Of a DNA stretch of 64,000 nt, positions 51,903 to 60,529 are shown in pieces (position 1 is the stretch's first letter; every line of letters begins with the position of its first letter). Where the stretch lies: positions 930,001 through 994,000 of the forward strand of contig NZ_CAJIMS010000001.1 in the NCBI RefSeq assembly GCF_905175375.1, written 5' to 3'. The DNA is from Chryseobacterium aquaeductus. GTDB lineage: Bacteria; Bacteroidota; Bacteroidia; Flavobacteriales; Weeksellaceae. A program made the position numbers and the translations under genes. The notes under the pieces are model-generated. The model did not search any database, was not told the DNA's origin, and was given only the letters and a program-made list of their open reading frames with translations.

Positions 51903-51928
51903 AAACCTTTCGAAGGTTTTGTTTTTTG
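51903..51928 (+). terminator. Terminator of the two-component operon
   Basis: AAACCTT-TCG-AAGGTTT hairpin followed by TTGTTTTTT, 260 bp past the response-regulator stop. Confidence 0.65.
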
Positions 51929-51962
51929 AGAAATAGTGCCGTAGAAATTATATGTTAAAATA

Positions 51963-51998
51963 ATAAAAATCCCTTACAGCAAAAGCCAAAAGGGATTA
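51963..51998 (-). terminator. Terminator of the paa operon
   Basis: ATCCCTT / AAGGGAT stem with a 14-nt loop, T-rich on the minus side, 21 bp past the paaZ stop. Confidence 0.75.
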
Positions 51999-52019
51999 TA
52001 ATTAATCAATTATTTTAAC

Positions 52020-54515
52020 TTAAACCAATCCAAACTGCTCAAAATGATGCGTGAAATGTTTTCTTTGGAAAAGTTCCATCATCTCTTTATTCAAATGTCC
52101 GAATCTTGGATTGTAATGTTCAGCAAAAGGATTTTCTTTGAAATAAACCGTGAATTCTTTCAGTGTTTCAATCAATTTTACCTTAGCTTCATCCAGATTT
52201 TTATTTTTATTCTGAGGAACTTCGCCTTCTTTCAACAGAGGATAATCTGCTCCTGGACGTATTTTTTTATCCGTATACAACCAATCCTGAAGTTTCTCTA
52301 ATTTCTCAGCTGGAATTTCAGGGAAATCTTCCGGCTTTAAATTTCCGAAGCCATTTCTTAAAACTTCTTCCAAATGCTCAACCATTAATTGCGGAGTCAT
52401 ATCTCCAAATATTTTTTCTGAATTTTCAGTCAAACCATTCAATTTTTTCTGAATATTCTGAACTTTAAAATCAATAAAAGGAGAATATTTTGCAACCAAC
52501 GTTAAAATCGTTGCCACACAAACTACCTCATCTCTTTGATTGACAACCTCAACCAACCATTTTACAACACCGGAAGGAATATTTCTTCCTTTTACTCCAC
52601 GGTTGATTTTTTCTTTAGCTGTTAAATAAACCGTAATCGTATCTCCGGCATAAACAGGCTTGAAGAACGAACAGTTTTCTAATCCGTAATTTGCAATCAC
52701 AGGACCTTTCTTCCCTGAAACAAATAATCCAGCCGCTGCAGAAAGAATGAAATATCCGTGTGCAACCGTTTTATCGAAAATAGTTCCCGACAAACTCGTA
52801 GCATCCGTGTGAGCATAGAAATGATCCCAAGAAACATTAGAGAAGTTCACGATGTCTGCATCAGTCACTGTTCTTCCAGCTGTCTCTAAAGAATCTCCAA
52901 CCTCAACTTCCTCAAAATACTTTTGGAAAGGATGTTTATCTGAATATTTTTTCTCTGCACCTTGCTGATACACCTTCGTAATCGCCGTCAAAATATCCGG
53001 CGAACCTTGAATTGCTGTTTTTTGAAGGAAGAAATGAAGACCGTTCAGTCCGCCCATTTCCTCGCCGCCACCTGCTCTTCCTGGACCTCCGTGCATCAGA
53101 GTCGGAAGTGGAGAACCGTGACCTGTACTTTCCTTGGCATTATCTCTGTTCAAAACGAAAATTCTTCCGTGCTGAGAAGCCATTTTCCAAGAAGTTTCGG
53201 CTACAAATTTTTCGTCGTGAGAAATAATTGATCCCACTAAACTTCCTTTTCCTCTTTTTGCCAACGCTGCAGCTTCTTCAGCATCTTTGTAAGGCATTAA
53301 AGTAGAAACCGGACCAAAAGCTTCGACATCGTGAGAGATATTTTTTGTGAACGGAGAATCATTTAAGAATAATTTCGGAGACATAAATGCGCCACTTTCG
53401 TAATCTGCATCTACCAATTCGTGTTTTCCATCGTAAATCAATTCGTTTTCAGTTTTCAGAATATCAACCTTTCTTACAACTTCGTCGTACTGCTGTCTTC
53501 CAACCAAAGATCCCATTCTTGTCTCTCTGCTTAAAGGATTTCCAATTTTTATCTGGTCTAAAGCTTTAGATAAAGCATTTTGAACATCACCAATTAAATT
53601 TTCAGGAACGATAATTCTTCTGATTGCTGTACATTTTTGTCCGGCTTTTGTGGTCATTTCTGTACGAACTTCTTTGATGAATAAGTCAAATTCCGGAGTT
53701 CTCGGTTTTGCATCCAAACCAAGTATTGAACAGTTCAGAGAATCTGCCTCCATGTTGAAACGAACAGAATTCCCTGAAACAGAAGGTAAAGATTTTAATT
53801 TTCTACCTGTTGTTGCTGAGCCAGTAAACAAAACAGAATCTCCGTCCTGAACGTAATCTAAAATATTTCCAGGTTCACCACAAACCAATTGAATCGCACC
53901 TTCGGGAAGAACACCACTTTCAATCATGTCCTGAAAAACTGCGTTCGTCAAATAAGAACCGTAAGGCGAAGGTTTCACAATAGAAGGAACACCTGCCAAT
54001 AATGAAGTCGATAATTTTTCCAACATTCCCCAAACCGGAAAGTTGTAAGCATTAATTTGCACAGAAACTCCTTCACTTGGCGTTAAAATATGAGTTCCTA
54101 AGAAAGTTCCGTTGGCAGAAATTTTCTGAGTTTCTCCATCAACCCAAAAAGGTGTGTTCGGAAGCATTCTTTTTGCCAATCCTGAATAAGTGAAGAAAGT
54201 ACCAAAACCTCCTTCAATATCTACCCAGGAATCTGCGTGAGTCGCACCCGTTTTATATGATAAATCGTAATATTTTTTCTTTCTCTCTAAAAGATAAAGT
54301 GCCACTTTTTTCAACATTTCTCCACGATCGTAGAACGTCATCGAAGAAAGATTCTTGTAACCGACTGTTCTTCCGAAATCAAGAGCCTGCTCGAAATTCA
54401 ATCCTTCAGTATCAGAAACAGCAACTTGCTCTCCTGTCACGGCATTATACAAAGGAATTCCGTTTCCGGTACCTTCTATCCATTCGCCGTGGATATAGTT
54501 TTTTAGTTTTTGCAT
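52020..54515 (-). CDS. paaZ: PaaZ: oxepin-CoA hydrolase / semialdehyde dehydrogenase, with extra C-terminal domain
   Basis: The product has 831 residues, about 150 longer than usual PaaZ. Residues 1-510 are the aldehyde dehydrogenase, with the Glu of FNMEADSLN and catalytic Cys in AGQKCTAIRR near 295. Residues about 535-685 are the MaoC-like (R)-hydratase that opens the oxepin ring, VSWDHFYAHTDATSL and AHGYFILSAAAGLF. From about 700 on follows a further domain with MTPQLMVEHLEEVLRNGFGN and NPRFGHLNKEMMELFQRKHFTHHFEQFG, the pattern of DUF1569 (DinB-like) proteins. PaaZ works in the phenylacetyl-CoA pathway after PaaG. The role of the added domain is unknown. Confidence 0.93.
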   Translation of the reverse strand: MQKLKNYIHGEWIEGTGNGIPLYNAVTGEQVAVSDTEGLNFEQALDFGRTVGYKNLSSMTFYDRGEMLKKVALYLLERKKKYYDLSYKTGATHADSWVDIEGGFGTFFTYSGLAKRMLPNTPFWVDGETQKISANGTFLGTHILTPSEGVSVQINAYNFPVWGMLEKLSTSLLAGVPSIVKPSPYGSYLTNAVFQDMIESGVLPEGAIQLVCGEPGNILDYVQDGDSVLFTGSATTGRKLKSLPSVSGNSVRFNMEADSLNCSILGLDAKPRTPEFDLFIKEVRTEMTTKAGQKCTAIRRIIVPENLIGDVQNALSKALDQIKIGNPLSRETRMGSLVGRQQYDEVVRKVDILKTENELIYDGKHELVDADYESGAFMSPKLFLNDSPFTKNISHDVEAFGPVSTLMPYKDAEEAAALAKRGKGSLVGSIISHDEKFVAETSWKMASQHGRIFVLNRDNAKESTGHGSPLPTLMHGGPGRAGGGEEMGGLNGLHFFLQKTAIQGSPDILTAITKVYQQGAEKKYSDKHPFQKYFEEVEVGDSLETAGRTVTDADIVNFSNVSWDHFYAHTDATSLSGTIFDKTVAHGYFILSAAAGLFVSGKKGPVIANYGLENCSFFKPVYAGDTITVYLTAKEKINRGVKGRNIPSGVVKWLVEVVNQRDEVVCVATILTLVAKYSPFIDFKVQNIQKKLNGLTENSEKIFGDMTPQLMVEHLEEVLRNGFGNLKPEDFPEIPAEKLEKLQDWLYTDKKIRPGADYPLLKEGEVPQNKNKNLDEAKVKLIETLKEFTVYFKENPFAEHYNPRFGHLNKEMMELFQRKHFTHHFEQFGLV

Positions 54516-54532
54516 ACTTTTATATTAGATAT

Positions 54533-55075
54533 TTAATACTTAATTTTTTGTTCTTTATTTACTTCGGGATGTTTATCTAGCAAGTAAAGAATTCTATCAG
54601 ACTCAGAAAAAGCAATCCCATATTCAAGGCAAATCATTTTTAAATCAATAAGATATTTTTTATATAATTCAATTTTCTTTGGCTTGCTAAATGGAATTTT
54701 TAGATTTTTTCCATATAATATTCTGTAAACTCTCTGATCAATAATTTGAAAATAATCGGGATTAATAAATCTTAGAAAGGTCGAAGCCATCGGCAAATCA
54801 AAACCTTTTGAATCTAATAATTTTATTAAAATATTATCTGATAAACTTTCATTATATCCCTTTCTTAACTCATTAATTTTTATAATTAAATCATCATTAA
54901 TTTCAGGAAATCTGTTTGTTTTCCAAAGAACAATTTCTAAAATGGTTTCGTAAGTGAAATCATCCTTTTTAGTATCAAGTTTCTCAGTTAATTCTTTTTG
55001 ATATTTAAATTTAGGGAGTTCACTAAGAAGTCTCTTTAAGTTATCTAAGTTCTTTATATTTTTAATACTTCCCAT
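54533..55075 (-). CDS. HhH-GPD-like hypothetical protein inside the paa operon
   Basis: The product has 180 residues, helical and basic. LLDSKGFDLPMASTFLRFIN followed by PDYFQIIDQRVYRILYGKN resembles the helix-hairpin-helix/aspartate region of OGG/HhH-GPD-like base-excision proteins (xxGLPxASAxLRFxxPxxFxxxDxRV). I regard this as a remote similarity. It stands between paaY (15 bp) and paaZ (17 bp) and is co-transcribed, yet has no known role in phenylacetate catabolism. Confidence 0.6.
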   Translation of the reverse strand: MGSIKNIKNLDNLKRLLSELPKFKYQKELTEKLDTKKDDFTYETILEIVLWKTNRFPEINDDLIIKINELRKGYNESLSDNILIKLLDSKGFDLPMASTFLRFINPDYFQIIDQRVYRILYGKNLKIPFSKPKKIELYKKYLIDLKMICLEYGIAFSESDRILYLLDKHPEVNKEQKIKY

Positions 55076-55090
55076 TTTTTCAAAAAAAAA

Positions 55091-55684
55091 TTATTTCACA
55101 TCATCCCAAATACTGTAATCAACAAGCTTTGTAGGAATCTGCTGAACAAATTCAGTAAACGGTTCGCAAGGCAGAATCGCTTCTTTTCCTTCTCTCGCCA
55201 ATTCCTGATAGAGTTTTGTTCCTTTAGTTTTCCATTTGATCATTTCATCAGAAACATCACGGATGATTCTTGCAGGACTTCCGACAATTAATTTTCTTGC
55301 ATCGCATTTGAAATTTGCAGGAACGAAAGCCAAAGCTCCGATGATACATTCGTCACCGATAACGGCTTTGTCCATTACGACAGCATTCATTCCAACCAAA
55401 CAGTTTTTTCCGATATGTCCGGAATGAATTATCGCTCCGTGACCAATGTGCGCAGATTCTTCCAAAATGGTTTCAATTCCCGGAAAAACGTGAAGCGTAC
55501 AGTTTTCCTGAACATTCGCCCCGTCTTTGATGATAATTTTACCCCAGTCACCACGAATTACCGCGTTTGGACCGATATAAACTTCCTCACCAATTTCTAC
55601 ATTTCCGATAATCACCGCTTGCGGATGAACGTATGCAGAAGGTTTAATGATGGGACGAATTCCGTGGTATGAGTAAATATTCAT
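55091..55684 (-). CDS. paaY: PaaY-like hexapeptide-repeat thioesterase
   Basis: The product has 197 residues. A left-handed beta-helix made of hexapeptide repeats (VIIGNVEIGEEVYIGPNAVI; HIGHGAIIHSGHIGKNCLVG) with the gamma-carbonic-anhydrase-type His residues. PaaY of this length is known as a thioesterase that removes dead-end CoA esters in the Paa pathway. It lies between paaJ and the HhH-like gene. Confidence 0.9.
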   Translation of the reverse strand: MNIYSYHGIRPIIKPSAYVHPQAVIIGNVEIGEEVYIGPNAVIRGDWGKIIIKDGANVQENCTLHVFPGIETILEESAHIGHGAIIHSGHIGKNCLVGMNAVVMDKAVIGDECIIGALAFVPANFKCDARKLIVGSPARIIRDVSDEMIKWKTKGTKLYQELAREGKEAILPCEPFTEFVQQIPTKLVDYSIWDDVK

Positions 55685-55699
55685 AATTCTAATTAAAAA

Positions 55700-55795
55700 A
55701 ATTAATGTAGCAATGTATCAGTTTACCAATGTAACAATTTGAAAATCACTCTTCAATATTCTTACACTGTTGATAAATTGTTACATTATTAAAAT
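55700..55795. repeat. Large imperfect intergenic hairpin, AATGTAACAAT family
   Basis: Copies of the word AATGTAGCAATGTATCA / AATGTAACAATTT on one side and AAATTGTTACATT on the other can fold back on each other. The same words recur at 57008-57048, 59515-59632 and 63974-64000. Confidence 0.65.
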
Positions 55796-57004
55796 TTATA
55801 CCTTTTCAATTACCATTGCGTAACCTTGACCGACACCGATGCAAAGCGTACACAACGCATATTTTTTATTTTGTTTTTGAAGTTCTAAAGCTGCAGAACC
55901 GATAATTCTTGCTCCGGAAACCCCCAGTGGATGACCGATCGCAATCGCTCCACCGTTTGGATTGACTCTTGAGTCATCATCTTGTAAACCTAAACTTCTT
56001 GTTACCGCTAAAGATTGAGCCGCAAAAGCTTCGTTCAATTCGATAACGTCCATATCATCTAATGAAAGATTTAATCTTTTTAAAAGTTTCTGAGTTGCTT
56101 CAACAGGACCGATTCCCATGATTCTTGGCTCAACACCAGCAACTGAAGATCCTAAAATTTTAGCTTTTGGTTGTAAACCGTATTTTTTCACGGCGTCTTC
56201 GCTTGCTAAAATTAAAGCAGCGGCTCCGTCATTCATTCCTGAAGCATTTCCGGCAGTTACTGTGCCTCCTTCTTTCCTGAAAGCCGGACGCAGTTTTCCT
56301 AAACCTTCCATTGAAGAAGTTGGTTTAATGAACTCGTCTGTATCGAAGATTTTCGCATCGCCTTTTCTTTGTGGAATTTCAACTTTTACAATTTCTTCCG
56401 CCAATCTTCCACTCTCTTGGGCTTTTGTTGCTTTTTCTTGAGACCAAAGAGCGAATTTATCTTGGTCTTCACGGCTGATATTGTGCATTTCTGCTAAATT
56501 TTCAGCGGTGTCGCCCATCGCGTCAACGCCGTACATTTCTTTCATCTTGGGATTCACAAATCTCCATCCGAAAGTAGTATCAAACATCTGGCTGTCTCTA
56601 CCGAAAGCTGTGCTTGGTTTTGACATAACATAAGGCGAACGTGTCATGTGCTCAACTCCACCGGCAATGTAAATTTCACCTTCTCCTGAAGCGATCGAGC
56701 GGAAAGCATTGGCAACCGCCGACATTCCTGAAGCGCATAATCTATTTACGGTTTCACCTCCGATTTTGTATGGAAGTCCAGCCAATAAAAGTCCCATTCT
56801 TGCAACATTTCGGTTATCTTCACCTGCTTGGTTTGCACATCCGAAAATTACGTCCTCAATTTCCTCAACAGGAACTTCGGGGTTTCTTGCAACAATTTCT
56901 TTCAAAACGATTGCCGCCAAATCATCGGCTCTCACTTCTGATAATCCTCCGCCTAATTTTGAAATGGGAGTTCTGATGTAATCTATGATGTATACGTTGT
57001 TCAT
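55796..57004 (-). CDS. paaJ: 3-oxoadipyl-CoA/3-oxo-5,6-dehydrosuberyl-CoA thiolase
   Basis: The product has 402 residues of thiolase fold. The nucleophile Cys lies in NRLCASGMSAV, His in AIGHPLGVSGARI, and the second Cys in CTLCIGVGQG. The sequence matches the PcaF/PaaJ subgroup (VEEIEDVIFGCANQAGEDNR). It splits 3-oxoadipyl-CoA to acetyl-CoA and succinyl-CoA, and acts also on the dehydrosuberyl intermediate. Part of the paa operon between the four-helix-bundle gene and paaY. Confidence 0.93.
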   Translation of the reverse strand: MNNVYIIDYIRTPISKLGGGLSEVRADDLAAIVLKEIVARNPEVPVEEIEDVIFGCANQAGEDNRNVARMGLLLAGLPYKIGGETVNRLCASGMSAVANAFRSIASGEGEIYIAGGVEHMTRSPYVMSKPSTAFGRDSQMFDTTFGWRFVNPKMKEMYGVDAMGDTAENLAEMHNISREDQDKFALWSQEKATKAQESGRLAEEIVKVEIPQRKGDAKIFDTDEFIKPTSSMEGLGKLRPAFRKEGGTVTAGNASGMNDGAAALILASEDAVKKYGLQPKAKILGSSVAGVEPRIMGIGPVEATQKLLKRLNLSLDDMDVIELNEAFAAQSLAVTRSLGLQDDDSRVNPNGGAIAIGHPLGVSGARIIGSAALELQKQNKKYALCTLCIGVGQGYAMVIEKV

Positions 57005-57007
57005 GAT

Positions 57008-57048
57008 ATTTCAATTTAACAATGTAGCAATGTAACAGTATAACAATG
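57008..57048. repeat. AATGTAACA-family intergenic repeat
   Basis: TTTAACAATGTAGCAATGTAACAG and CAATGTTAAA form a short imperfect hairpin made of the same words as the repeats at 55700 and 59515. Confidence 0.55.
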
Positions 57049-57411
57049 TTAAATGCCTTGATTTTTATTTAAACTTGTACTTAATATTTTATAAATAATT
57101 CTTCCTAATTCTACAATTTGATGTTCTAGTTTATCATCAAATGGATAATTTTTGGAATGTTTACATAGATAAAGCCAATATTTGGTTTCTTCTAGTTCTT
57201 TAGCCGCAACTTTAATTTTATTTACAAAATCATTTTTGCTGTGAGGGTTTTGTGCTTCAAAAGAATTTGCACCAATGCTTGTTCCTGATCGTAACAATTG
57301 TTTTGCAATAACAAATTTTCTTTTCTCTTCTAACAATTCACAGAATTCAATAATATCCAACGAAAACTGCACTGTTTTCTGAATTAATGGATTATTTTCA
57401 AAATTGATCAT
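57049..57411 (-). CDS. Four-helix-bundle protein (S23/IVP family)
   Basis: The product has 120 residues from ATG at 57411 (a TTG three codons upstream is less likely). All-helical, with the signature LLRSGTSIGANSFEAQNPHS and KELEETKYWLYL of the 23S rRNA intervening-sequence/S23-like four-helix-bundle family. These proteins are widespread in Bacteroidota as single insertions with unknown function. Here it interrupts the paa operon between paaI and paaJ and is flanked by intergenic repeats on both sides. Confidence 0.88.
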   Translation of the reverse strand: MINFENNPLIQKTVQFSLDIIEFCELLEEKRKFVIAKQLLRSGTSIGANSFEAQNPHSKNDFVNKIKVAAKELEETKYWLYLCKHSKNYPFDDKLEHQIVELGRIIYKILSTSLNKNQGI

Positions 57412-57459
57412 GATTATCAAATTGTTAGATTGGTAAATTAGTACATTGCTTCATTGAGC

Positions 57460-57873
57460 TTACAGCTCAGTTACTTTTTTTCCTATTTTATAAACTGTTC
57501 CGACAAATTTCGCAACCAATTCTTCATTTTGATTGGTAATTTTGATGTCGTAGATCGCTGTTTTTCTGGAATTATTCACCAAAATACTTTCTGCTCTGAA
57601 AACATCGCCTTCTTTACCGGCCTTTGTGAAATTGATAACACAGTTTAAAGCTACAGCCGCATCTCCGGTGTTGTTCGACGAAAAAGCCAATGCAGAATCT
57701 GCAAACGCAAACGTAACGCCTCCATGAACGGTTTTCAGTCCATTGATCATTTCTTTTTTGATGGGCATTTCTATCAGACAATAATTTTCTTTTACTTCAA
57801 TCATTTTGATATTCATCCATTGGGAAAAATAATCCTGACCGAGCATATAATCTGCAACCTCTCTTGGTGTCAT
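57460..57873 (-). CDS. paaI: PaaI hotdog-fold thioesterase
   Basis: The product has 137 residues of hotdog fold. The conserved HGGVTFAFADSALAFSSN segment carries the catalytic Asp of PaaI, with GDVFRAESILVNNSRKTAIY following. PaaI hydrolyses hydroxylated phenylacetyl-CoA and clears trapped CoA. It begins the downstream part of the operon after two small membrane-protein genes. Confidence 0.92.
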   Translation of the reverse strand: MTPREVADYMLGQDYFSQWMNIKMIEVKENYCLIEMPIKKEMINGLKTVHGGVTFAFADSALAFSSNNTGDAAVALNCVINFTKAGKEGDVFRAESILVNNSRKTAIYDIKITNQNEELVAKFVGTVYKIGKKVTEL

Positions 57874-57904
57874 AATTTTTTAAAATTTAAATAAGAAAAT
57901 AATT

Positions 57905-58108
57905 TCACTCTATTTTTTTCTTGAAAAAATGCTTGTATCCAACAAATATTATTACAAAAACCAAAAATATATACCATTTCTTTTGAAAAAAATCTACAAA
58001 ACTTTCATCTGAATGATTCATCAATTTATTCATAAAAAAACTCAGCAACAAAATGATTATGTATGCAAATATGGCATTAATGGCAATCGAAATTATTTTT
58101 AGATTCAT
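57905..58108 (-). CDS. Small membrane protein in the paa operon
   Basis: The product has 67 residues with two hydrophobic segments (IISIAINAIFAYIIILLLSFF; WYIFLVFVIIFVGYKHFF) and a Lys-rich end. No family is recognised. It follows a similar small gene by 16 bp and precedes paaI by 31 bp. A transport or assembly role cannot be supported. Confidence 0.6.
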   Translation of the reverse strand: MNLKIISIAINAIFAYIIILLLSFFMNKLMNHSDESFVDFFQKKWYIFLVFVIIFVGYKHFFKKKIE

Positions 58109-58124
58109 TTGATCTGATTAAATA

Positions 58125-58352
58125 TTACTTTTTCTTTGCAAAAAGATTTTTAAAAAATATCGTCATGTCTTCCATAAAAAGATGACCAATGCACATTGCA
58201 ACGAAATAAAAAATGACAAACCCCCAACTAAACATTTTATCTTCTTGAGAAAATGCAGAAAGCCTTTTATCACTTAGATAAAAAATGCCTCCAACAAATA
58301 TTGTTGAAAACATCGCTATCGCAAAAGAAGAAATTATCTTTTTCTGTTTCAT
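58125..58352 (-). CDS. Small membrane protein in the paa operon
   Basis: The product has 75 residues with two hydrophobic segments (IISSFAIAMFSTIFVGGIFYL; MFSWGFVIFYFVAMCIGHLF) and a basic C-terminus. It shares size and topology, but not clear sequence, with the following gene. It starts 27 bp after paaH. Unknown family. Confidence 0.6.
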   Translation of the reverse strand: MKQKKIISSFAIAMFSTIFVGGIFYLSDKRLSAFSQEDKMFSWGFVIFYFVAMCIGHLFMEDMTIFFKNLFAKKK

Positions 58353-58379
58353 TAAAAGATCTTTAAAATCAATTTCGTT

Positions 58380-59510
58380 TTATAATTTTTTTAATAACGG
58401 GCTTTGTCTGTATCTCTCTTCCTGGTATTCTGCATAAAGATTTTCGAGGATATCTGAAATTAATTCATAATCAAGTTCTTTTCCCCAAGCCAATAATCCT
58501 TTCGGATAATTTACGCCTTTCTGCATTGCCAATTCAAGGTCTTCATCACTCGCAATTCCTAATCTTTTTGCTTCTACAGCTTCGTTGATCAGCATTGCTA
58601 TAATTCTGTGAAAAATATCATCGTACAATGTTTGGTTTTTCTCAGCAATTGGTTTTACAGCTCCTTCACTGTAATCGTAGAAACCTTTTCCTGTCTTTCT
58701 ACCGTGAAGTTTGGCTTCAGACATTCTTTGCTGAAGTAAAGAAGGTTTATATTTCGGGTCGTAGAAATAATCTTTGTAAACCGTTGTTGTTACAGAGAAA
58801 TTTATGTCAACACCAATGAGATCCATCAATTCGAAAGGTCCCATTTTGAAGTTTCCTACCGTTCTCATAGCTTCGTCAACCTGTTCTGGAGTTGCAATGT
58901 TTTCCTCAACAATTCTTAACGCCTCACCATAATAAGGACGAGCGATTCTATTGACGATAAAACCCGGAATATCTTTGGCAATCACAGGAACTTTGCCCCA
59001 GTCTTTCATGAGGTTGTACATTTTTTCAGCTAAAGATTTTTCAGTAATTAACGATGGAATAATTTCAACCAAAGGCATTAAAGGAGCCGGATTGAAAAAA
59101 TGAATTCCAATAAAACGCTCCGGTTTTTGCAATTCTGCACCGAGAGAGGTAATCGAAATAGATGATGTATTGGAAGCGATTACACAGCTTTCAGAAACAT
59201 GATTTTCCAATTCCGTGAAAACCTTGGTCTTGATTTCTTTATTTTCGATGATGGCTTCGATGATTAATTCGCAATCTTTGAAGTCCTTCAATTCTGTAGC
59301 AATGGAAATATTAGATAAAATTTCAACCATTTTTTCTGCTGAAACCTTCTGTTTATCAACCAATTTGGTTAATGTTTTTTCCAAACCTACAGTTGCCGTT
59401 TCTACCTGTTTTGCGTTGGCATCATAGATCCAAACTTTGCATCCATTCGTTGCGGCTACTTGTGCGATGCCAATCCCCATCGTTCCGGCACCGATAATTC
59501 CTACATTCAT
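58380..59510 (-). CDS. paaH: 3-hydroxyadipyl-CoA dehydrogenase
   Basis: The product has 376 residues. The N-terminal Rossmann fold has GIIGAGTMGIGIAQVAATNG, then the NAD-domain Glu/His region (ERFIGIHFFNPAPLMPLVEI) and the C-terminal helical domain GFIVNRIARPYYGEALRI. This matches PaaH/PaaC-type 3-hydroxyacyl-CoA dehydrogenases. The C-terminus is longer by a second partial dimerisation domain, as in other Bacteroidota PaaH. It oxidises 3-hydroxyadipyl-CoA before the thiolase step. Confidence 0.92.
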   Translation of the reverse strand: MNVGIIGAGTMGIGIAQVAATNGCKVWIYDANAKQVETATVGLEKTLTKLVDKQKVSAEKMVEILSNISIATELKDFKDCELIIEAIIENKEIKTKVFTELENHVSESCVIASNTSSISITSLGAELQKPERFIGIHFFNPAPLMPLVEIIPSLITEKSLAEKMYNLMKDWGKVPVIAKDIPGFIVNRIARPYYGEALRIVEENIATPEQVDEAMRTVGNFKMGPFELMDLIGVDINFSVTTTVYKDYFYDPKYKPSLLQQRMSEAKLHGRKTGKGFYDYSEGAVKPIAEKNQTLYDDIFHRIIAMLINEAVEAKRLGIASDEDLELAMQKGVNYPKGLLAWGKELDYELISDILENLYAEYQEERYRQSPLLKKL

Positions 59511-59514
59511 ATTT

Positions 59515-59632
59515 TAAAAATAATGTAACAATGTATCAGTTTACCAATGTAACAATTTATCAAAAAATTGAATTTTGCCGAAGCATTGACATTTATTGGT
59601 AAATTGTTACATTGATAAATTGTTATGTTAAT
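59515..59632. repeat. Large imperfect intergenic hairpin, AATGTAACAAT family
   Basis: The left arm (AATGTAACAATGTATCAG, TTTACCAATGTAACAATT) and right arm (TTGGTAAATTGTTACATTG, ATAAATTGTTATGTTAA) are nearly complementary over about 38 bp, with a 35-bp loop. It fills the 125-bp gap between paaG and paaH. Confidence 0.7.
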
Positions 59633-59635
59633 TGA

Positions 59636-60436
59636 TTATCTTCCTTTGTATTCAGGTTTTCTTTTTTCTAGAAATGCACTTACGCCTTCTTTGAAATCTT
59701 CTGTTTCTGCAGCTTCCTGTTGTAAATCGCCTTCCAGCTCCAACTGTTCTTTTAAAGTGTTGTTGTAAGAGTTTGCGAAAGCTTTTTTAGTTAATTTTAA
59801 ACCAACGGTTGGCATATTAGAAACTTTCTCTAAAATTTCCATTGATTTTGAGTTGAATTCTTCTTCAGTGAAAACTTCAGCCACTAAACCAAAAGATTTT
59901 GATTCTTCAGCAGATAATTTTTTTCCTGTAAATGCTAAATAGTTTGCCAATTGTCTTCCTAATAATTTTGGCAAGAAATAAGTTCCGCCGGTATCAGGAA
60001 TCAATCCAATATTCGAAAATGCTTGAGCAAAATACGCTTTGTCAGTCGCTAAAACGAAATCACAGATCAAAGCTAACATTGCCCCAGCTCCAACTGCCGG
60101 ACCATTTACTAATGCAACAACAGGTTTTTTGCAACGAGTAATTTCTAACACCAATGGATTATAATAATCGGTTACGATTCTTCTGATGATATCGTCGTCA
60201 TGATGATCGTTGCCTTGAACGAAAGCATCATCTAGATTCTGACCAGAACAAAATGCTTTTCCTCGTCCCGAGATCGCCACACATCTTACTGTGGGGTCAT
60301 CACTGCATTCTTTTACGAAATCTTTAAGATCTCCCAAGGAAGGCTTGGTCAAAGCATTCATTGTATCAGGTTGATTGAGATAGGCAATTTTTAATTTACC
60401 TCCAAAATGCGATTCAATATCGAGTTGTGTGTACAT
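59636..60436 (-). CDS. paaG: PaaG: ring-1,2-epoxyphenylacetyl-CoA isomerase
   Basis: The product has 266 residues of crotonase fold with GKAFCSGQNLDDAF and NGPAVGAGAMLALICDFVLA for the oxyanion hole. The SNIGLIPDTGGTYFLPKLLG stretch is characteristic of PaaG (Asp replaces the hydratase Glu). It converts the epoxide to the oxepin-CoA that PaaZ then opens. Between paaD and paaH. Confidence 0.92.
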   Translation of the reverse strand: MYTQLDIESHFGGKLKIAYLNQPDTMNALTKPSLGDLKDFVKECSDDPTVRCVAISGRGKAFCSGQNLDDAFVQGNDHHDDDIIRRIVTDYYNPLVLEITRCKKPVVALVNGPAVGAGAMLALICDFVLATDKAYFAQAFSNIGLIPDTGGTYFLPKLLGRQLANYLAFTGKKLSAEESKSFGLVAEVFTEEEFNSKSMEILEKVSNMPTVGLKLTKKAFANSYNNTLKEQLELEGDLQQEAAETEDFKEGVSAFLEKRKPEYKGR

Positions 60437-60450
60437 AGTTTTAATTTTTT

Positions 60451-60528
60451 AATTTGAAAATTAGTCAATTTGAAAATTTTGATTTCTCTACTAATTTACT
60501 CATTTTCAAATTAGCAAATTTTCAAATT
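60451..60528. repeat. Long inverted repeat between paaD and paaG
   Basis: Two 27-nt arms (60451-60477 and 60502-60528), each made of two AATTTGAAAAT units, are complementary except at four central bases, with a 24-nt loop. The right arm ends 2 bp from the paaD stop codon. It has a different word from the AATGTAACA family. Confidence 0.75.
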
Positions 60529-60529
60529 T

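Larger units (their letters stand above)
51643..52019. other. Intergenic region between the two-component system and paaZ
   Basis: 377 bp without a gene. It contains a plus-strand terminator for the response regulator and a minus-strand terminator for paaZ, and otherwise nothing recognised. Confidence 0.6.
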
